The notes under the pieces are model-generated. The model was given only the letters and a program-made list of their open reading frames with translations. It was not told the origin of the DNA and ran no database searches. Shown in pieces: positions 36,183 through 47,828 of a stretch of DNA of 64,000 nt. Every line of letters begins with the position of its first letter. Within the stretch, counting starts at the first letter, position 1. The position numbers and the translations under genes were made by a program. The DNA comes from Ophthalmolycus amberensis. Its lineage: Eukaryota; Chordata; Actinopteri; Perciformes; Zoarcidae. The DNA lies in NCBI GenBank assembly GCA_024529925.1, contig JAFEUB010000727.1, positions 463,501-527,500 of the forward strand. Reading direction: 5' to 3'.

Positions 36183-36668
36183 CAGACGGCAACCTGCGGT
36201 TCTGCCAAGTAAAGCAGAAGTGTCTTAAACTTGCATTCTCCCTACTGACCAGCAAGGGGCGGCTCCTTTGCTCACCAAAAGAAGTCCAACTGTATAGAAG
36301 TCTATGAGAAAATGACTCTACTTCTCATTTGATTTATTCCCTCAGTAAACATTGTAAACATGAGTTTATGGTCTCAATCTCTAGTTTCAAGTCTTCTTCA
36401 ATACAGCATGATGTTCATTTAGTAAATGATGGTCCGTTTATATTCAAATAGACCATAAAGCAGGGTATGCTTTAGGGCGGGCTTACTGTGATTGACAGGC
36501 CGCTGCCTCTACCTAGAGCAGTATACGGCGTCTCTACGTCACTCCTCCACATTCCAAATATGGTAACTTCCGTTCAATGGTTTCAAAACAATAACATGGC
36601 GACAGCCGTCAAGTTAGATGACGACGACGAAATCTTTCATCCACTTCTTTTATACAGTCCATGGTCTG
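36183..36668 (+). mobile_element. Dispersed element M1, copy 2 (full length by its ends)
   Basis: Starts CAGACGGCAACCTGCGG and ends TTTTATACAGTCCATGG. GTCTGTAC lies just outside both ends (36175-36182 and 36664-36671), overlapping the last G, and may be an 8-bp target duplication. The internal phrases match copy 1 up to the GGCGGGCTTAC region, after which it follows copy 3 (GTATACGGCGTCTCTACGTC). No transposase frame is present. Confidence 0.7.
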
Positions 36669-36721
36669 TACAAGAACGGCTAGCAGCTAATGTAGCATGA
36701 CGTTGTTCTTAATCTGTTCGT

Positions 36722-36875
36722 ACCATAGAATGTATACAATATGGACATAGTCTCCGGAGTCACCCGTAGGTTTGTAAAGGGCTGTTGTGAGACTGGGCGG
36801 CTCCGGGCCATCGACATCTTGACAGGGATGACAGCCTAACTCAAATCTAAAATTGGGCAAAGACGGTAGATTGTC
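36722..36875 (+). mobile_element. Second dispersed element fragment with related end
   Basis: Begins CCATAGAATGTATACAATAT, then GGACATAGTCTCCGGAGTCA and CCCGTAGGTTTGTAAAGGGC. CCATAGA..GTATA is the mirror of the TATACAGTCCATGG end of M1, and the following phrases are familiar from a common fish MITE. It starts 54 bp after copy 2 ends. The right boundary is uncertain. Confidence 0.45.
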
Positions 36876-37917
36876 GGTGGAGCCGAGGTGGGCCCTGGTG
36901 CTTGCTGCTCGCGGTGTTGCGGAGAACCGCTCATTGCTAGTTAATTCGTGCTGAGTGAAAAAGATGTGGATGACATGCGTGAGTCCGCAGATCCCCAAAG
37001 CTCTGCCCAATCCACCTGCACACCTGTGACAAATCCACTCATCGAGCAAATCCACATTCTTCGCCAAATTGTTCAGTCTGCCAACTTGGTACTAATGCTA
37101 TGGCCAGTTTGTAGTTTCAGTCAGTTGTGTTTCCCTGAACTCTGTAAAATATTCAACCTTCCTGTGCCTCAGGTCCCAGCAGACAGCTCAGAAGGGAAGA
37201 AGGCAGCATAACATGAATAGTTAGAATACAGATAGCTCAACAGTTTTCTTACCTTTTTCCAGCTAAAATGTTTGAAATGATGTTGCTGTGTTCTTACTTT
37301 GAAAGAATTATTTCCATTTTTTGCAGTTCACTAAATACCAAACAAGTTTGCCCCTGGTGGTGTGCTGTCATGTCAGAGATGGACTTCCGCTAATTCCATT
37401 AATATCTAATATCTAAGTTTGAAGAAAAAGCCCCAAAAACGAAATGCTAATTTTCGATTTACAATGAAGGCCTGCTTTGTTTTCTGTGAATGTGTAGAAG
37501 TGTGTTAGAAAAGGAAAGCTCTCTGCTGCTATTGCCATAAACAGCATTACTTTAAGATCTTTGATGAGAAACTCAACATTTATATCTGGTGTCATTACAA
37601 TGCACGAGGCACCATCTACTGCACCCCTGGATAGACTTTACCTGCAATAATATTTGCACACAACCACACACGGGCCGGCTCACATACATGCACACAGCAG
37701 ATACACACTCTAGCCGGCAGCTCATAATTCAATAGCCTAATGTTTGTCATGGCTGCCGGCTTAGTTCAGACATACAGAGACCTGACCCCCCTCTGGGACG
37801 CAGCTGTAAAGTTACACAGGCACACACATGCTCGCACACGGTCGTATCTCAGCAGAGGTTGGCACGGTTTGCCACGATCCTCAAAAATACTTCCATGCTC
37901 GTCCCTGCACACACACA
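36876..37917. other. No gene assigned
   Basis: An 87-codon + frame (36948-37211) starts in the preceding repeat, has a polar composition and ends EGKKAA, without recognised motifs. The rest is AT-rich. Confidence 0.4.
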
Positions 37918-37932
37918 CACACACACACACAC

Positions 37933-37964
<32 letters not shown>
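37918..37964. repeat. (CA)n microsatellite, one CT interruption
   Basis: 47 bases of CA with one CT interruption near 37933. Confidence 0.96.
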
Positions 37965-37966
<2 letters not shown>

Positions 37967-38042
37967 AGAGCTCGACAAGGTGAAACTTTTTGAAAGTGAG
38001 GGAGAAAGACAGAGAGAGCTGGAGAGAGAGACAGACGTTTAA

Positions 38043-38046
<4 letters not shown>

Positions 38047-38080
<34 letters not shown>
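38047..38080. repeat. (GT)17 microsatellite
   Basis: A pure array; AG-rich simple sequence precedes it (37996-38036). Confidence 0.97.
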
Positions 38081-38082
<2 letters not shown>

Positions 38083-38212
38083 ACCAGGAGTCCCACTTTA
38101 AATCAGGACCTTACTCAAACAGCCTTATTTCAGCCACATTGGACCACTGCTGGACTCCCAGGTTATCACAATAACAATAAATCCCATTCACTCTCTGGCT
38201 CTACAGACTGCC

Positions 38213-38257
38213 GTGTGTGTGGGCGCATGTGTGTGTGTGTGTGTGGGCGTGTGTGTA
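38213..38257. repeat. TG array with repeated GGGCG interruption
   Basis: The phrase TGTGTGGGCG occurs twice within about 45 bases, giving a short imperfect minisatellite. Confidence 0.85.
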
Positions 38258-38300
38258 AGTGATATAGTGTCCCTGGCTTTGGAAACTCATTAGAAGTTTC

Positions 38301-38372
38301 CCAATGCTGTCCATTGGAGGGAGGAGGTTGGGGTTGCCACGGCAACAAGTCATTTAAAGGCTGGAACCGGTT
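38301..38372. promoter_or_regulatory. RFX X-box / CCAAT / Grainyhead motif cluster
   Basis: Within 72 bases: CCAAT (38301) and inverted ATTGG (38313); GTTGCCACGGCAAC at 38333-38346, a near-perfect palindromic RFX X-box; and AACCGGTT at 38365-38372, the perfect Grainyhead-like palindrome. The surrounding DNA is unique. RFX and GRHL factors act in ciliated and epithelial cells respectively, so this is a plausible enhancer or distal promoter; the target gene is outside the window. Confidence 0.45.
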
Positions 38373-40555
38373 AACCCTCCCATCAAGAGACTGGGAGCCC
38401 CTCCCTCTGTGCATGTGTGTCTTAAGTATTGATCATCTACTATCAGATGTCCATTGGGCCTCGTCAATATGACAAGCCGCTGTGATCAGACCCCAGAAAC
38501 AACTAGGGCTGAATGATTGTAAAAAGATTAAACTGCATTTAAGACACGTTTCTAACAAGTTGATCACGAATGCATCTTTTTACATATGATAATCAAAAAA
38601 ACCTGTCGGATTGGTAATCTTTTTCAAAAACATTCTTGATATATTTGATGACATTCTTTTCTCCTATTTACTTCTATTCATTACATCCTGAAAGCAATCA
38701 ATGATTTAAATGCTATGACAAAAAAAAAAGAAAAAATCTTGTATCCGTAGCTGTCGTAGGACTGTCCAATCATTTCAATTGGCCCGAATGGAAGGATTGG
38801 ACGGGCTTTGTACCTGTCTACCTGCCTGTCTGACTGCCTGTCTACCTGCGGTTATTCTGCCTGTCTAAAAAACCAGGGAGGAGCACATAGCTCTGGTGAG
38901 GAGCATGAAGCTCCCGAAAACACTTGAATCATGAATATTCAGGGCACAAGAAGAAGCCGGTCTAGACCCTCCTCTCCTGTCAGTGCGGCATGGCTGTGAC
39001 TTCACTGCTTTTAAAAGAAATGAGAGGAGCTGATTTGATTGGAGACGATTGATGACCCCGACATCTCCACCAGTCATGAATTCTGCCTGATTTACTCCCT
39101 TTCAAAACTGCACCTCTGCTGTGCCAAACACCTCTTGTCACTGCGGACCAAAAGTCTGTTGGACATTGTCCACTTCGTTTTGTTCTGGCACCTGTTGCGC
39201 AACATCAATTTCTGGTTGTCCCGAATGTTGCTATAGTTGTCGAGACTCAAGAAGGTAGCTCATGTCACCCAACGGAGTGGGACCACGGTGTCTGTGTTTG
39301 ATTGACAGTAACTGGCAGGCTGAGTGCCGGCAGGGGAAAGTAAAACTAGCGCTGTAGTCCGGATGTCACGGGCAGACGGCGTGTTGTTAGTGGTGTTGAA
39401 GAGTCAGGAGCACACCGGCATCTAACCAGACCCGAGTACACATTAGCAGGTACGTTTAAATGATAAAACTCATCAAACACTCAGGAATGATGTAAAAAGG
39501 GTTTCGTCTCTCCAGCTCTCTCTCACTTTAATTGTATTCATAATAAAAGTTATTGAGGGAAACATCAGATCATGAAAACACAAATCTTTCTAATAAATGA
39601 AGAAAGTTGTTTGTGGTTCTTTTGTTGTTCAGACTACAATGAACATTTATTTAAACCAGATGATAAACCAGAAAACGAATCAAATAAAAAGCTTGACTTT
39701 ATTCTGTGATCTGTCTTCACGCTGGTGTTAAACTCAGTCAGTCAGTCCGATCGGCTGCAGCGTCCAATCACATAACTGATGAACAATGAGGGGGCGTGTC
39801 GGCCGTTAAAAGACTTCCTGGAAGTCTGTTCTCGTGGTTCCTCGCTCACGGCTCCTCAGAGATCCCTCCTCGCTCCTCCGAGCTACATTAGAGCTTTGGG
39901 ATGGCCGTCAATATGGTGGCACAGAAACAACTTCCGGTTCAAGCGAGGATCGAGGAGCGAGGAAACGACAATTAAGAGACTTGAGATGTACCCCAGGTGT
40001 GCCGAAGCGGAGCAGCTAAATAGCAATCGAGCCTGCAAACTGAAGTTTTCCCTGGTGAAAATGTGTGTGGCGGCTCATTTAGAAAGCTAAGTTGCAGAAC
40101 AGAAATACAGTTTAATTTCAGTTGGACTGGAAAACAAAACTCATCACAGTTTGCACATATCAATGGTTTGTGAACCATTCAAGAGAAGAGATTTTTGTTT
40201 GTTTTTTCAAAATATTTTTAGAGACCTGAAGAGGTAAAACTTTCCACCCTTTCTCCTTTCCTAGCTTGTTAATGATCTCACAACCCCTTGCAGGACAAGC
40301 CACTGAAATAGGATTGGCTTTCCCCGAATGATAATCATGTTTACATTTATGTGTGCAGGTGTTTTTTTTTGCACATGTGATCGCATGCGTGCATGTCCGT
40401 TGTGTCGGTGGAAGCCCCCCAAATCTATTTCCAGAATCAGTGTTCGTTGTTCCGTCTGGAGCCAATCAGATAACCCCAATGCAGCACAGACACAGTGTTT
40501 TGATACAGACAAGCTCTGTCCTTTTGGTATCAATGATGAGATTCCTGAAGAATGA
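38373..40555. other. No gene assigned; degenerate tetranucleotide and inverted-repeat patch
   Basis: 38811-38867 is a decayed CTGY-type tetranucleotide repeat. At 39830-39965 the phrases CCTCGCTCCTCCGAGC and GCGAGGATCGAGGAGCGAGG form an imperfect inverted repeat. CATTAGCAG|GTACGT near 39450 is a donor-like site after a CpG-containing segment, without coding support. Confidence 0.4.
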
Positions 40556-40560
40556 GCGTG

Positions 40561-40592
<32 letters not shown>
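40556..40592. repeat. (GC)n(CA)n compound array, Z-DNA-prone
   Basis: GCGTGCGCGCGCACACAC continues as CA: uninterrupted purine-pyrimidine alternation of about 37 bases. Confidence 0.93.
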
Positions 40593-42432
40593 AAGGCACA
40601 CGATTATAAATCCCTCATAACTCTGTCGCTAAATCATACTATTACTCTGTCACGCATCAACCCTCTTTTGTCCCGTTCCACCCATCCACCCACACCCACA
40701 CACACACATAAATGTGCTGTTTGGCCTAGGTACTGAATGATGTTATTTGACAGAGTTCTGATCTGTGTCTGCCACACGCAAGCGACTGTGGTCCAAATCA
40801 AGTAATGTATCAAACATGTGTCCACAGCGGAGAAGACGGCACCTCTCTCTCCCGCTCTCTCTCACACTCACACGGACATAGCGCAGTCCTAAGAAGAGAT
40901 GATATCAATCACTTCATTGGCATTCTTACACTGCAGCATACTCTCCCACAATAAAACTGTACGTGCGGCTGACCGCAGATTCTATTGGCCGGAGACTCAC
41001 AGGAATGTGACAATATCCCAGCGAAATACATTCAGGCCTGAAACACGTAGCCAGCGACCAACGCTGGTTAACCCTCCTGTTATGTAGCAGGTCAGTTTGA
41101 AGCATCGTCTTTGAGTTAAGTAATGAATACTGATGAATCTCTTTAAAGAAAATATCTGAAATCCTTTGACTTTTCCCTCTCCAATATCTTTCTAAGCGGA
41201 CGCAAAGCATTGTCAAAAATGTTACATCTGTCTCTTTACCAACTATACTTTCATAACACTGTAGAATATATTACTGCACCCAGACTGTTGGCTTGTTGTA
41301 CACAGTAAGGGAGGCAATGTAGAATGTAACTAAGCTTGATGTGTATATATACTGTATGTCTGTACACGCTTATGTCCTGATCCGTGTCAACGCATTTGTG
41401 TTTTATTGGGTGGAGAAACAGCAGTAAGGGCCTGCAGCTCTGCGGGCACCCATCATGCCAGCATAAACACCTCTGACGTGAACACACAGTTGCAATTTTC
41501 TCGGGCTGAACGCTTGTATCTGTGTGTGCACTATTACGCATGCATGTGCATAGATATGTGTGTTTTGGAGTGTGTGTTCCGGTGTGTGATTGTGCAACAA
41601 GATAACGTGTTTCTCTCTCCTGATGCGACGCGATTAGATTGACCGACAGTCGGCTTTTTAAAAAACAAGAAACAAAAAAGCCCAAAACATTAAAACATAA
41701 AAAAAGAATATAACAACAATGATATTGATGAGTAACACTTCAATGTAAACAAAGTCAAATATATTATTTACAATTCTTAGAAGATGACATTATTACACTC
41801 AATAATTATGTTGTTGAAGCGTTTAATGTGAACTATTTCTCTAATGGGTTAAGTGTATATTTAAAGGCAGTTCCTCTACGAAGTGAACAGTGCTAGAATG
41901 ATTTGTGATGTCTAGTGAATTGCAACAAGTCCTCCAAACTAAACAACAAAATATGGTGTCGATCTGGAGTCACTATTGACCGAACATCACCGTTTAAGGA
42001 ATATATATATATATAAAGAACGAGATGCCACATGTTTGATTGATAGGTGAACAGTGGGATCAATGCAGAAACACCACAGTAGTGAGCAGCAGTTTATTTG
42101 TGTCTGATTGCAATCATCCATGTGGAAATCATCCAATTCTACGTCTGGAAAGAGATACAGAAGTATCAGCTGTTAAACCACCTGACTTCAAAACAGCTTC
42201 TTTCCTCTGGCTGAGACTCCTTAATTCATCCTCCACCCTCCATATATAATATAGCTTCTTGTTGTTTGTTTTCTTTCCTATGAAGCAAATTGGGACGACA
42301 ATCTAAAGTGCGTCTCGTCGTACGACGACAAATACAAACCTTGTAACTTGTAACCTTGTAACAAAGTATTAATGCACTTGAGGGGTGAGAGTCAGTCTGA
42401 GCCAGAAGACACGCTGCCTCCATCTGGGCCGA
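40593..42432. other. No gene seen
   Basis: Unassigned. CCCACACCCACACACACA near 40690, an isolated element-like end at 41068 (see findings) and an (AT)8 run at 42000-42015. The 144-codon minus-strand frame 41251-41685 lacks recognisable features. Confidence 0.4.
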
Positions 42433-42479
42433 GCTCGGGCCACACAGACCAGGCTCGGGCCACACAGACCAGGCTCGGG
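42433..42479. repeat. 20-bp minisatellite, 2.3 copies
   Basis: The unit GCTCGGGCCACACAGACCAG is repeated twice exactly, then a partial GCTCGGG. Confidence 0.93.
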
Positions 42480-43522
42480 TTGGACTCTGGCTCATTGAAC
42501 TTCTGTACTTTCAAAGGGCCAATATACACCCCTGCACCACAGCGCACACATACCTGGGTGGGTGAAACAATGCATGGCAACACACTGTAACTACTTTTAT
42601 TGCAAGTAGTGAATTGCCACACCAAGGGTCAGATGGAAATTGATAATCAGGGTGTACGTTGTTATTGAGTGTGTTATTGGTTGGTTATGGTCCAGTAGCA
42701 GCCCTTAGACTGGCCCCTGTTGCTGCAGTATTCCTCCTACAGTGATGCACTGATAGTAAACACAGAAATTGAAAATAATTGTGATATTGTGTTCTTTAAT
42801 CTTTGATTATCTCGATATGATGAGTTAATTAACCTGTTATTCATGCATATAGCCCCAAAGTGTTCAATATTAAATCAATAAATATATTTTATGAAATAAA
42901 TAATAGCATAAATAAGTTGTGTAAAATATACAAACAGAACAATAATTTGTGAAAAATTGAAGAAGAAAAAAACTCAGCTTTAATAATGAAAATGATTTTT
43001 ATCATCCTTTGTTTCATGATGAGAGTTTTATAGGAGTTCAATTTAATTTCATCATCGGACTTTGTATTTAAAAACGTGTTTTTTATTTCATAAAAACATT
43101 TCCCCCCCCCAATAACATTTTAATGCCAATTGTTATTTGAAAATGTCCCTTTTTATTTTGTCACATCACTCTTTGCAACACGAGCCGTCACCGCCCTCTC
43201 ACCTTTCAGCCAATCAATGAAGCAGGCTCAATAACTGCCACCAGAGGTTTCTGATAGCACCTGTTAGCTCGAGAGAAAACCAAGTCATTCTAAATCAAGC
43301 ACCTTGAGGCGCTGCTGTGAACAAACACAGTAGTCACTGAATTTAACATCTAATGTCAAATATACTGTAAAATCATATAACCCTTTGTGAAAATGAACAT
43401 AACCTATGAACTTTATGTGTTATCAACGCCAAATTTGCAACACAATGCCAATCTATTTCAGAGGAAGTAGTCCCTCCATTGGTCAAGTACCCACCTCCCC
43501 TTCATCCTGTCTGGAGACCACG
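42480..43522. other. AT-rich, no gene seen
   Basis: 42770-43150 is strongly AT-rich with few open codons. Around 43180-43320 the sequence is mixed and repeat-free (AGCCAATCAATGAAG resembles a PBX/HOX site), possibly conserved non-coding DNA. Confidence 0.4.
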
Positions 43523-43550
43523 ACACACACACACACACACACACACACAC
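43523..43550. repeat. (AC)14 microsatellite
   Basis: A pure array. Confidence 0.97.
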
Positions 43551-44169
43551 CAGCTCCTGCAGCCTTTGCCAGCCGGCCATCTGAGGAGCTTGTGATGGCC
43601 GCTGGCCTGTCCTGGTTTCCCAGGGTTTAGTGTTTTTACGAGCAACTGGAAGCCATTATGGAGATGAGGTTGCTGAGCAGAGTGGAGCAGTCCTCTCCCA
43701 GTGATGACAGGCCTCTCAGTCTGGGTCCCCTTCCCTCCCAAAGCAAATTAAACACAAATGGCCTCTGCGCTGTCACACACGCACATTCTCTGTACACACA
43801 GTAATATGCACACGTATTCACACGCGAAACATGCACAGTGGCACCTAACCATGCACGCACTCTGTCCTCATGCACGCTGTCTCTCTCATGGACTGCAAGC
43901 AGCTCGACAGCATCCAACAATGTTTCACACGTGACTCAAACAAACATTTGTAATGTGTGGAGCATACATGGATTTCCGTTATTCTTTGTTTTGAAGACGG
44001 TTGAAGGTAACGATTCAATTTTTGCAATTAAATTGCATACTTGCAGCATTCTTTGTGAAGTAAATATTAAAGTTAGTACAAGGAACTTTTTAGTAGCTTA
44101 ATTTTATTCTCAGCGACAATATTAGTTATTTCAATATAGTTATTCTTAATGCCAAAGGAAATGACTTAG
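43551..44169. other. Unassigned; degenerate CA-rich stretch
   Basis: GC-moderate to 43740, then cryptically simple CACG/CACA sequence to 43870, then AT-rich. No gene. Confidence 0.4.
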
Positions 44170-44439
44170 GGCACTCGGGTTCACCAGAAACTCCTTCAGC
44201 TCAGACTCCAGCGGGGCCTCTCACTTTGGCGGGAAGTTCCACCGTGTGTTCGGTCAGCCGACGGACTTAGAGAAGCTCTGCAGCGGGGCAGCGGTCTCAG
44301 TCTGCGGCTGCAGCACCTGGAGCTCACCGCCTGCTTACTGGGAGCCAAAGCCAACACCAGGGAAAGGAGGCACAAGAGAACCAGAACGGAGCGGGGCAGA
44401 CTGTCAGACCGTGTTGCAATAAAACGAGAGGTTTTCTAA
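44170..44439 (+). other. GC/CpG-rich 89-codon open segment, unidentified
   Basis: The frame is open from a TAG at 44167 to TAA at 44437, without any ATG. The translation is rich in L, R and E (for example LRLQHLELTACLLG). I count about 16 CpG in it. It resembles a GC-rich fish repeat I have seen in intergenic DNA rather than a known protein. No splice sites are obvious. Confidence 0.3.
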
Positions 44440-45519
44440 AGGGAGTCTGGCAGCTGCAGATCTTTGACCACAGAGGCCGCCAAAATCAACACAAAATGAA
44501 AGTTCACCTGTAGTAACTTTAACAATGTAAATATTACATTTATCCCCACATACAGATTTACTCAACAACCTTTCAATAATTGCATTTACAATATCCTGCA
44601 TGTCACATAACGTGTATGTGTATGATGTGCACAGTGTCCAAGAACTCATATTGAAACCCAAAAAGAGCCCAAAGTGCAGCTCAGTAACCAGGAAAAAATG
44701 TAGGCATCGTCCGTTTCTGTAAACGTTTTTGCATTCGATCATATAAGTGACATACTTTAAAGAGCAACCGTTGTTGGAAGTTCCATGATATAATAACGAG
44801 TAATGAGTCCACTAAGGGTGGGTGGAAGGGGTGATTGGCTCAAACAAACACATGACTTTTACCCAGGAGGCCGCTGTTCGTGTCCCGTGTGAAACCAAAA
44901 GATATTAATCTGATTATTTTCTTTGTACCTTTTTTAACCCTCACAACCAAAGCTATCATGTACGCCTCTGGGTGGGATTGTCCCGCTGCTCAACATAAAT
45001 CCAGTACTTGATGTCCTACTTGGAAAAACTATTTGGCGGTCCAAAATGCAGTCTTGTTGACTTTGATGGGTTACTGGACTCTGACGCCCAACAAAGCCAG
45101 AAGAAGACGGCTTACAGCTGAACTCTCCTGCCATCCATTAACATCAGTATACATCTGAGAACTGAAGCTGAAGTAATGTTGGCTGCTGAAGACGGTTACA
45201 GCATTTCATACAGTGCTGGAAAGTGGTTTCAATGTTACATACATGCCAAACTGATATATGGACCACGGACAAAAGGCTGAGTATCTGCAGTGTTTGAATT
45301 ATCCTTTACATTCATGGAGTATGTCTGCTGAGAAATATGAGCGTCTCTCAATGAATGAATGAATGTCTCTTATTTTCAAGCACATAGATTTGGACTGCCA
45401 GAGGAGAGTCTGGGAGAAGCCCCGTCAAAGATGAAGCGACAGGAGAAGAGGTGAGACTGAGGGAGTTGGCTGATGACCATCCATCACACTGATGAACAGG
45501 TTACATCAACAACAACATG
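44440..45519. other. Unassigned; short AATG tail
   Basis: GAGGCCGCTGTTCGTGTCCC near 44870 is a phrase familiar from fish dispersed repeats. Nothing coding. Confidence 0.4.
45350..45365. repeat. (AATG)4 microsatellite, possible LINE tail
   Basis: Followed by TCTCTTATTTTCAAGCACAT, again in the pattern tandem repeat + TTATTT seen at other element tails here. Confidence 0.75.
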
Positions 45520-46868
45520 GCATTACAGAGGAGAGGAAGAGAGGGATAAGTGACAGGACAAGAGGAGAGGAAAGGAAAGAAGGATATGACAACGGAGGAG
45601 AGGGGAGGAAGCAGGACAAGGGGAGAGGAAAGGAGCGTGGGTGAGAGGAGATGAGAGAAAAGAAGAGGAAAAAGAAGAGGAGAGGAATGTAGAGAAGATG
45701 ACAGGGAAGGAAAGAGGGGAATGGAGAATGGATGGGTGGGGTAGGGAGGAGAGAAGATGAAAGGGCAGAACAAAAGGATACAAAATAATGGGGGATGAGA
45801 GAAGAGAGGACAAGATAAGACAGGAAATTAGAGGAAAGAGAAAAGGAAATGAGAGGAACAGATGGGAAAAGGAGAGGAGAAGGGAGAAAAGGAGAGGAAA
45901 GAAATGGACAGAGGTAAAGAGGGCTAAGGCAACGGGGAAAAGAAGAGAAGAACGGAGATGAGAGGAGAGAAAAGGAACAGAGAGGAAAATAAGAAGAGAA
46001 GATGTGATAAATGGAGATAGATGAAATAACAGGAAAAGAGGAGAAGAGAATAAAAGAGAGAAGAGGAATGTAGAGAAAAAGGAAATGAAAAAGAAGAGAG
46101 ATGACAAGGAAGGAAATGAGAGGAATCAGGAGAGATAGTGAGGGGGAAAGGGGGTAAAAGGGGGGAGGAAAAGAAAGTAAAATAGAGAGGAAGAGGAGAG
46201 GACACAAAGGAAATAATATGATAAGAGAAAAGAACAAGAGGATTAGGAAGGAAAGGAGACAGGAAGGTAAAGAAAGAAGATATGATGTAGGAAAATGATC
46301 AATTCTGAAGAAGGGAGGAAAATGAAGAAGTAAAGATGAAAGGAGAGAAGAGGAAAGGACAGAATGAGAGGAGACAAAATATAAGGACAGGTGATGAGGA
46401 CGGGATAGGGAGAAGACAAGAGGAAATTAGAGGAGGGGATGAGAGAAGAGGAAAGGAAAAAATAGGGGAGGAGATAAAAAGAGAGGAAAAAGAGGGGAGA
46501 AGAGGTGATAAAAGAAGATGGGTCAGGTGGAGAGAGGAGATGATAAGAGAGGAGGAGACAAGATAAAAGAAGATTGGTACAGAGGAGAGAGGAACGAAGA
46601 GGAGAGAAGACTGGAGTAGAGGAGATAAAATAAGGTTTGGAGGAGAAAGGAAGCAAGGAGAGGAAATAAAATAAGATGGGTAGGAGAGGAGATGAAAGAG
46701 GAGAAGAGATCAGAGGAGGGGAGGAAAGGACAGAACAACAGGAGAGGACAGAAGGAGGGATGCAGAGGAGAAAAGACAAGAGGACAGATGAGGGGGGGAG
46801 AGGAGATAAATATGAGTAGCGAGAGAAAATAGGGGGGAGGAGGAGGAGGAGAGAAGACAAAGAAAAGA
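45520..46868. repeat. 1.35-kb purine-rich (GGA/GAA) degenerate array
   Basis: The + strand is almost all A and G; at 45541-45600 I count 52 purines in 60. Phrases such as GATAAAAGAAGATGGG recur irregularly (46507, 46562, 46624, 46665), so it is probably an old, diverged GA-type minisatellite. Because CT-rich DNA contains few stop codons, the minus strand is open for up to 243 codons, translating only to S/P/L/F-rich low-complexity strings. These are not genes. Confidence 0.9.
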
Positions 46869-46985
46869 CTCTCAGTCCCTCAAACTCCATCACTGCTGCC
46901 TCCAGTCATCCTGCTGCGCTGATACAGACTGAGGTGTTCCAGACCTTTCTAATATCCTGCCCTAAAGAGGCAATGGGCACCACGC

Positions 46986-46987
<2 letters not shown>

Positions 46988-47029
<42 letters not shown>
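46988..47029. repeat. (CA)21 microsatellite
   Basis: A pure array. Confidence 0.97.
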
Positions 47030-47031
<2 letters not shown>

Positions 47032-47574
47032 GCGTTTTATTGGCGCTGTGTGAAGCAGATAAGACGTTCCAGGCCGGAGAGCAGGAGTGAGGAGGGTTCA
47101 GGAGATCGGGCCGCACGCTAATAAAGATGTAGCTCACGTCCCCTGATGGGATTATGCAGGAATGTTCCGCTATTCTTGTTATTAAAAAAAAAAGCAAACA
47201 GAATCCGCTCGGCATCAGATTTTTCCCTCCAAACCACCTCTGCGATGTTGCAGCTGTGCTGAGACCTGCATGCCTCTGACTTCACCGCTTTATTCTGAGC
47301 TCAAGGCCTGCGGACCGACTGTGCCTGCACTGATACCCGTCTTCTTCTTTGCAGGTCTGACTCATCAAATCGGCATATTATGAATAATAAAGACTAATTT
47401 TTTTTGTTACATTGTAAATTGAAATATACGCACAGTTTCTCTCATGGATATACATCCCGAAATCGCTTTTTTGTCTTTTCCCCAAAAAAGTTGATATCTG
47501 TTCAGGGGGTGCTTGATGGAGTAGCAGCGGGAGGCGGGGCTTAGCGATGGGTCAACTGCACTGTGCAGAGATGC
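47030..47574. other. Unique, mixed-composition block
   Basis: Repeat-free and not AT-skewed to about 47370; no frames of note. Candidate conserved non-coding DNA. GAGGCGGGGCTTAGCGATGG near 47531 may be a repeat remnant related to 23340-23375. Confidence 0.35.
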
Positions 47575-47828
47575 TTCAGATACAGTGGCGGCTGGTCAAT
47601 AGAGGGCCATGGGGCCAGGCCCCACCATGAGCCACACGGAAAAAAAAAAAAATTATTATAATAATCATAAATTATACAAATTGTCAATATTTGTGTTTTT
47701 GAACTACGTAATGTACCCAGTAATGTGTGTAAAATATGATATCTGAGCAAAATATATGCTTTTCCTGCTCGTCCTCTCCGCCTGTGTGCTCCTCTGCTCG
47801 TGCTCTCTGTCTGTGTGCACGACACTCT

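Noticed and set aside
38503..38760. hAT-like element starting TAGGGCTGAATGATT
   Set aside because: Only one terminus-like phrase; no inverted partner or target duplication was found.
45506..46893. Minus-strand open frames of 243, 216 and 194 codons
   Set aside because: They are readings of the pyrimidine strand of a purine-rich repeat. The proteins are only S/P/L/F-rich low complexity, and several phases are open at once.
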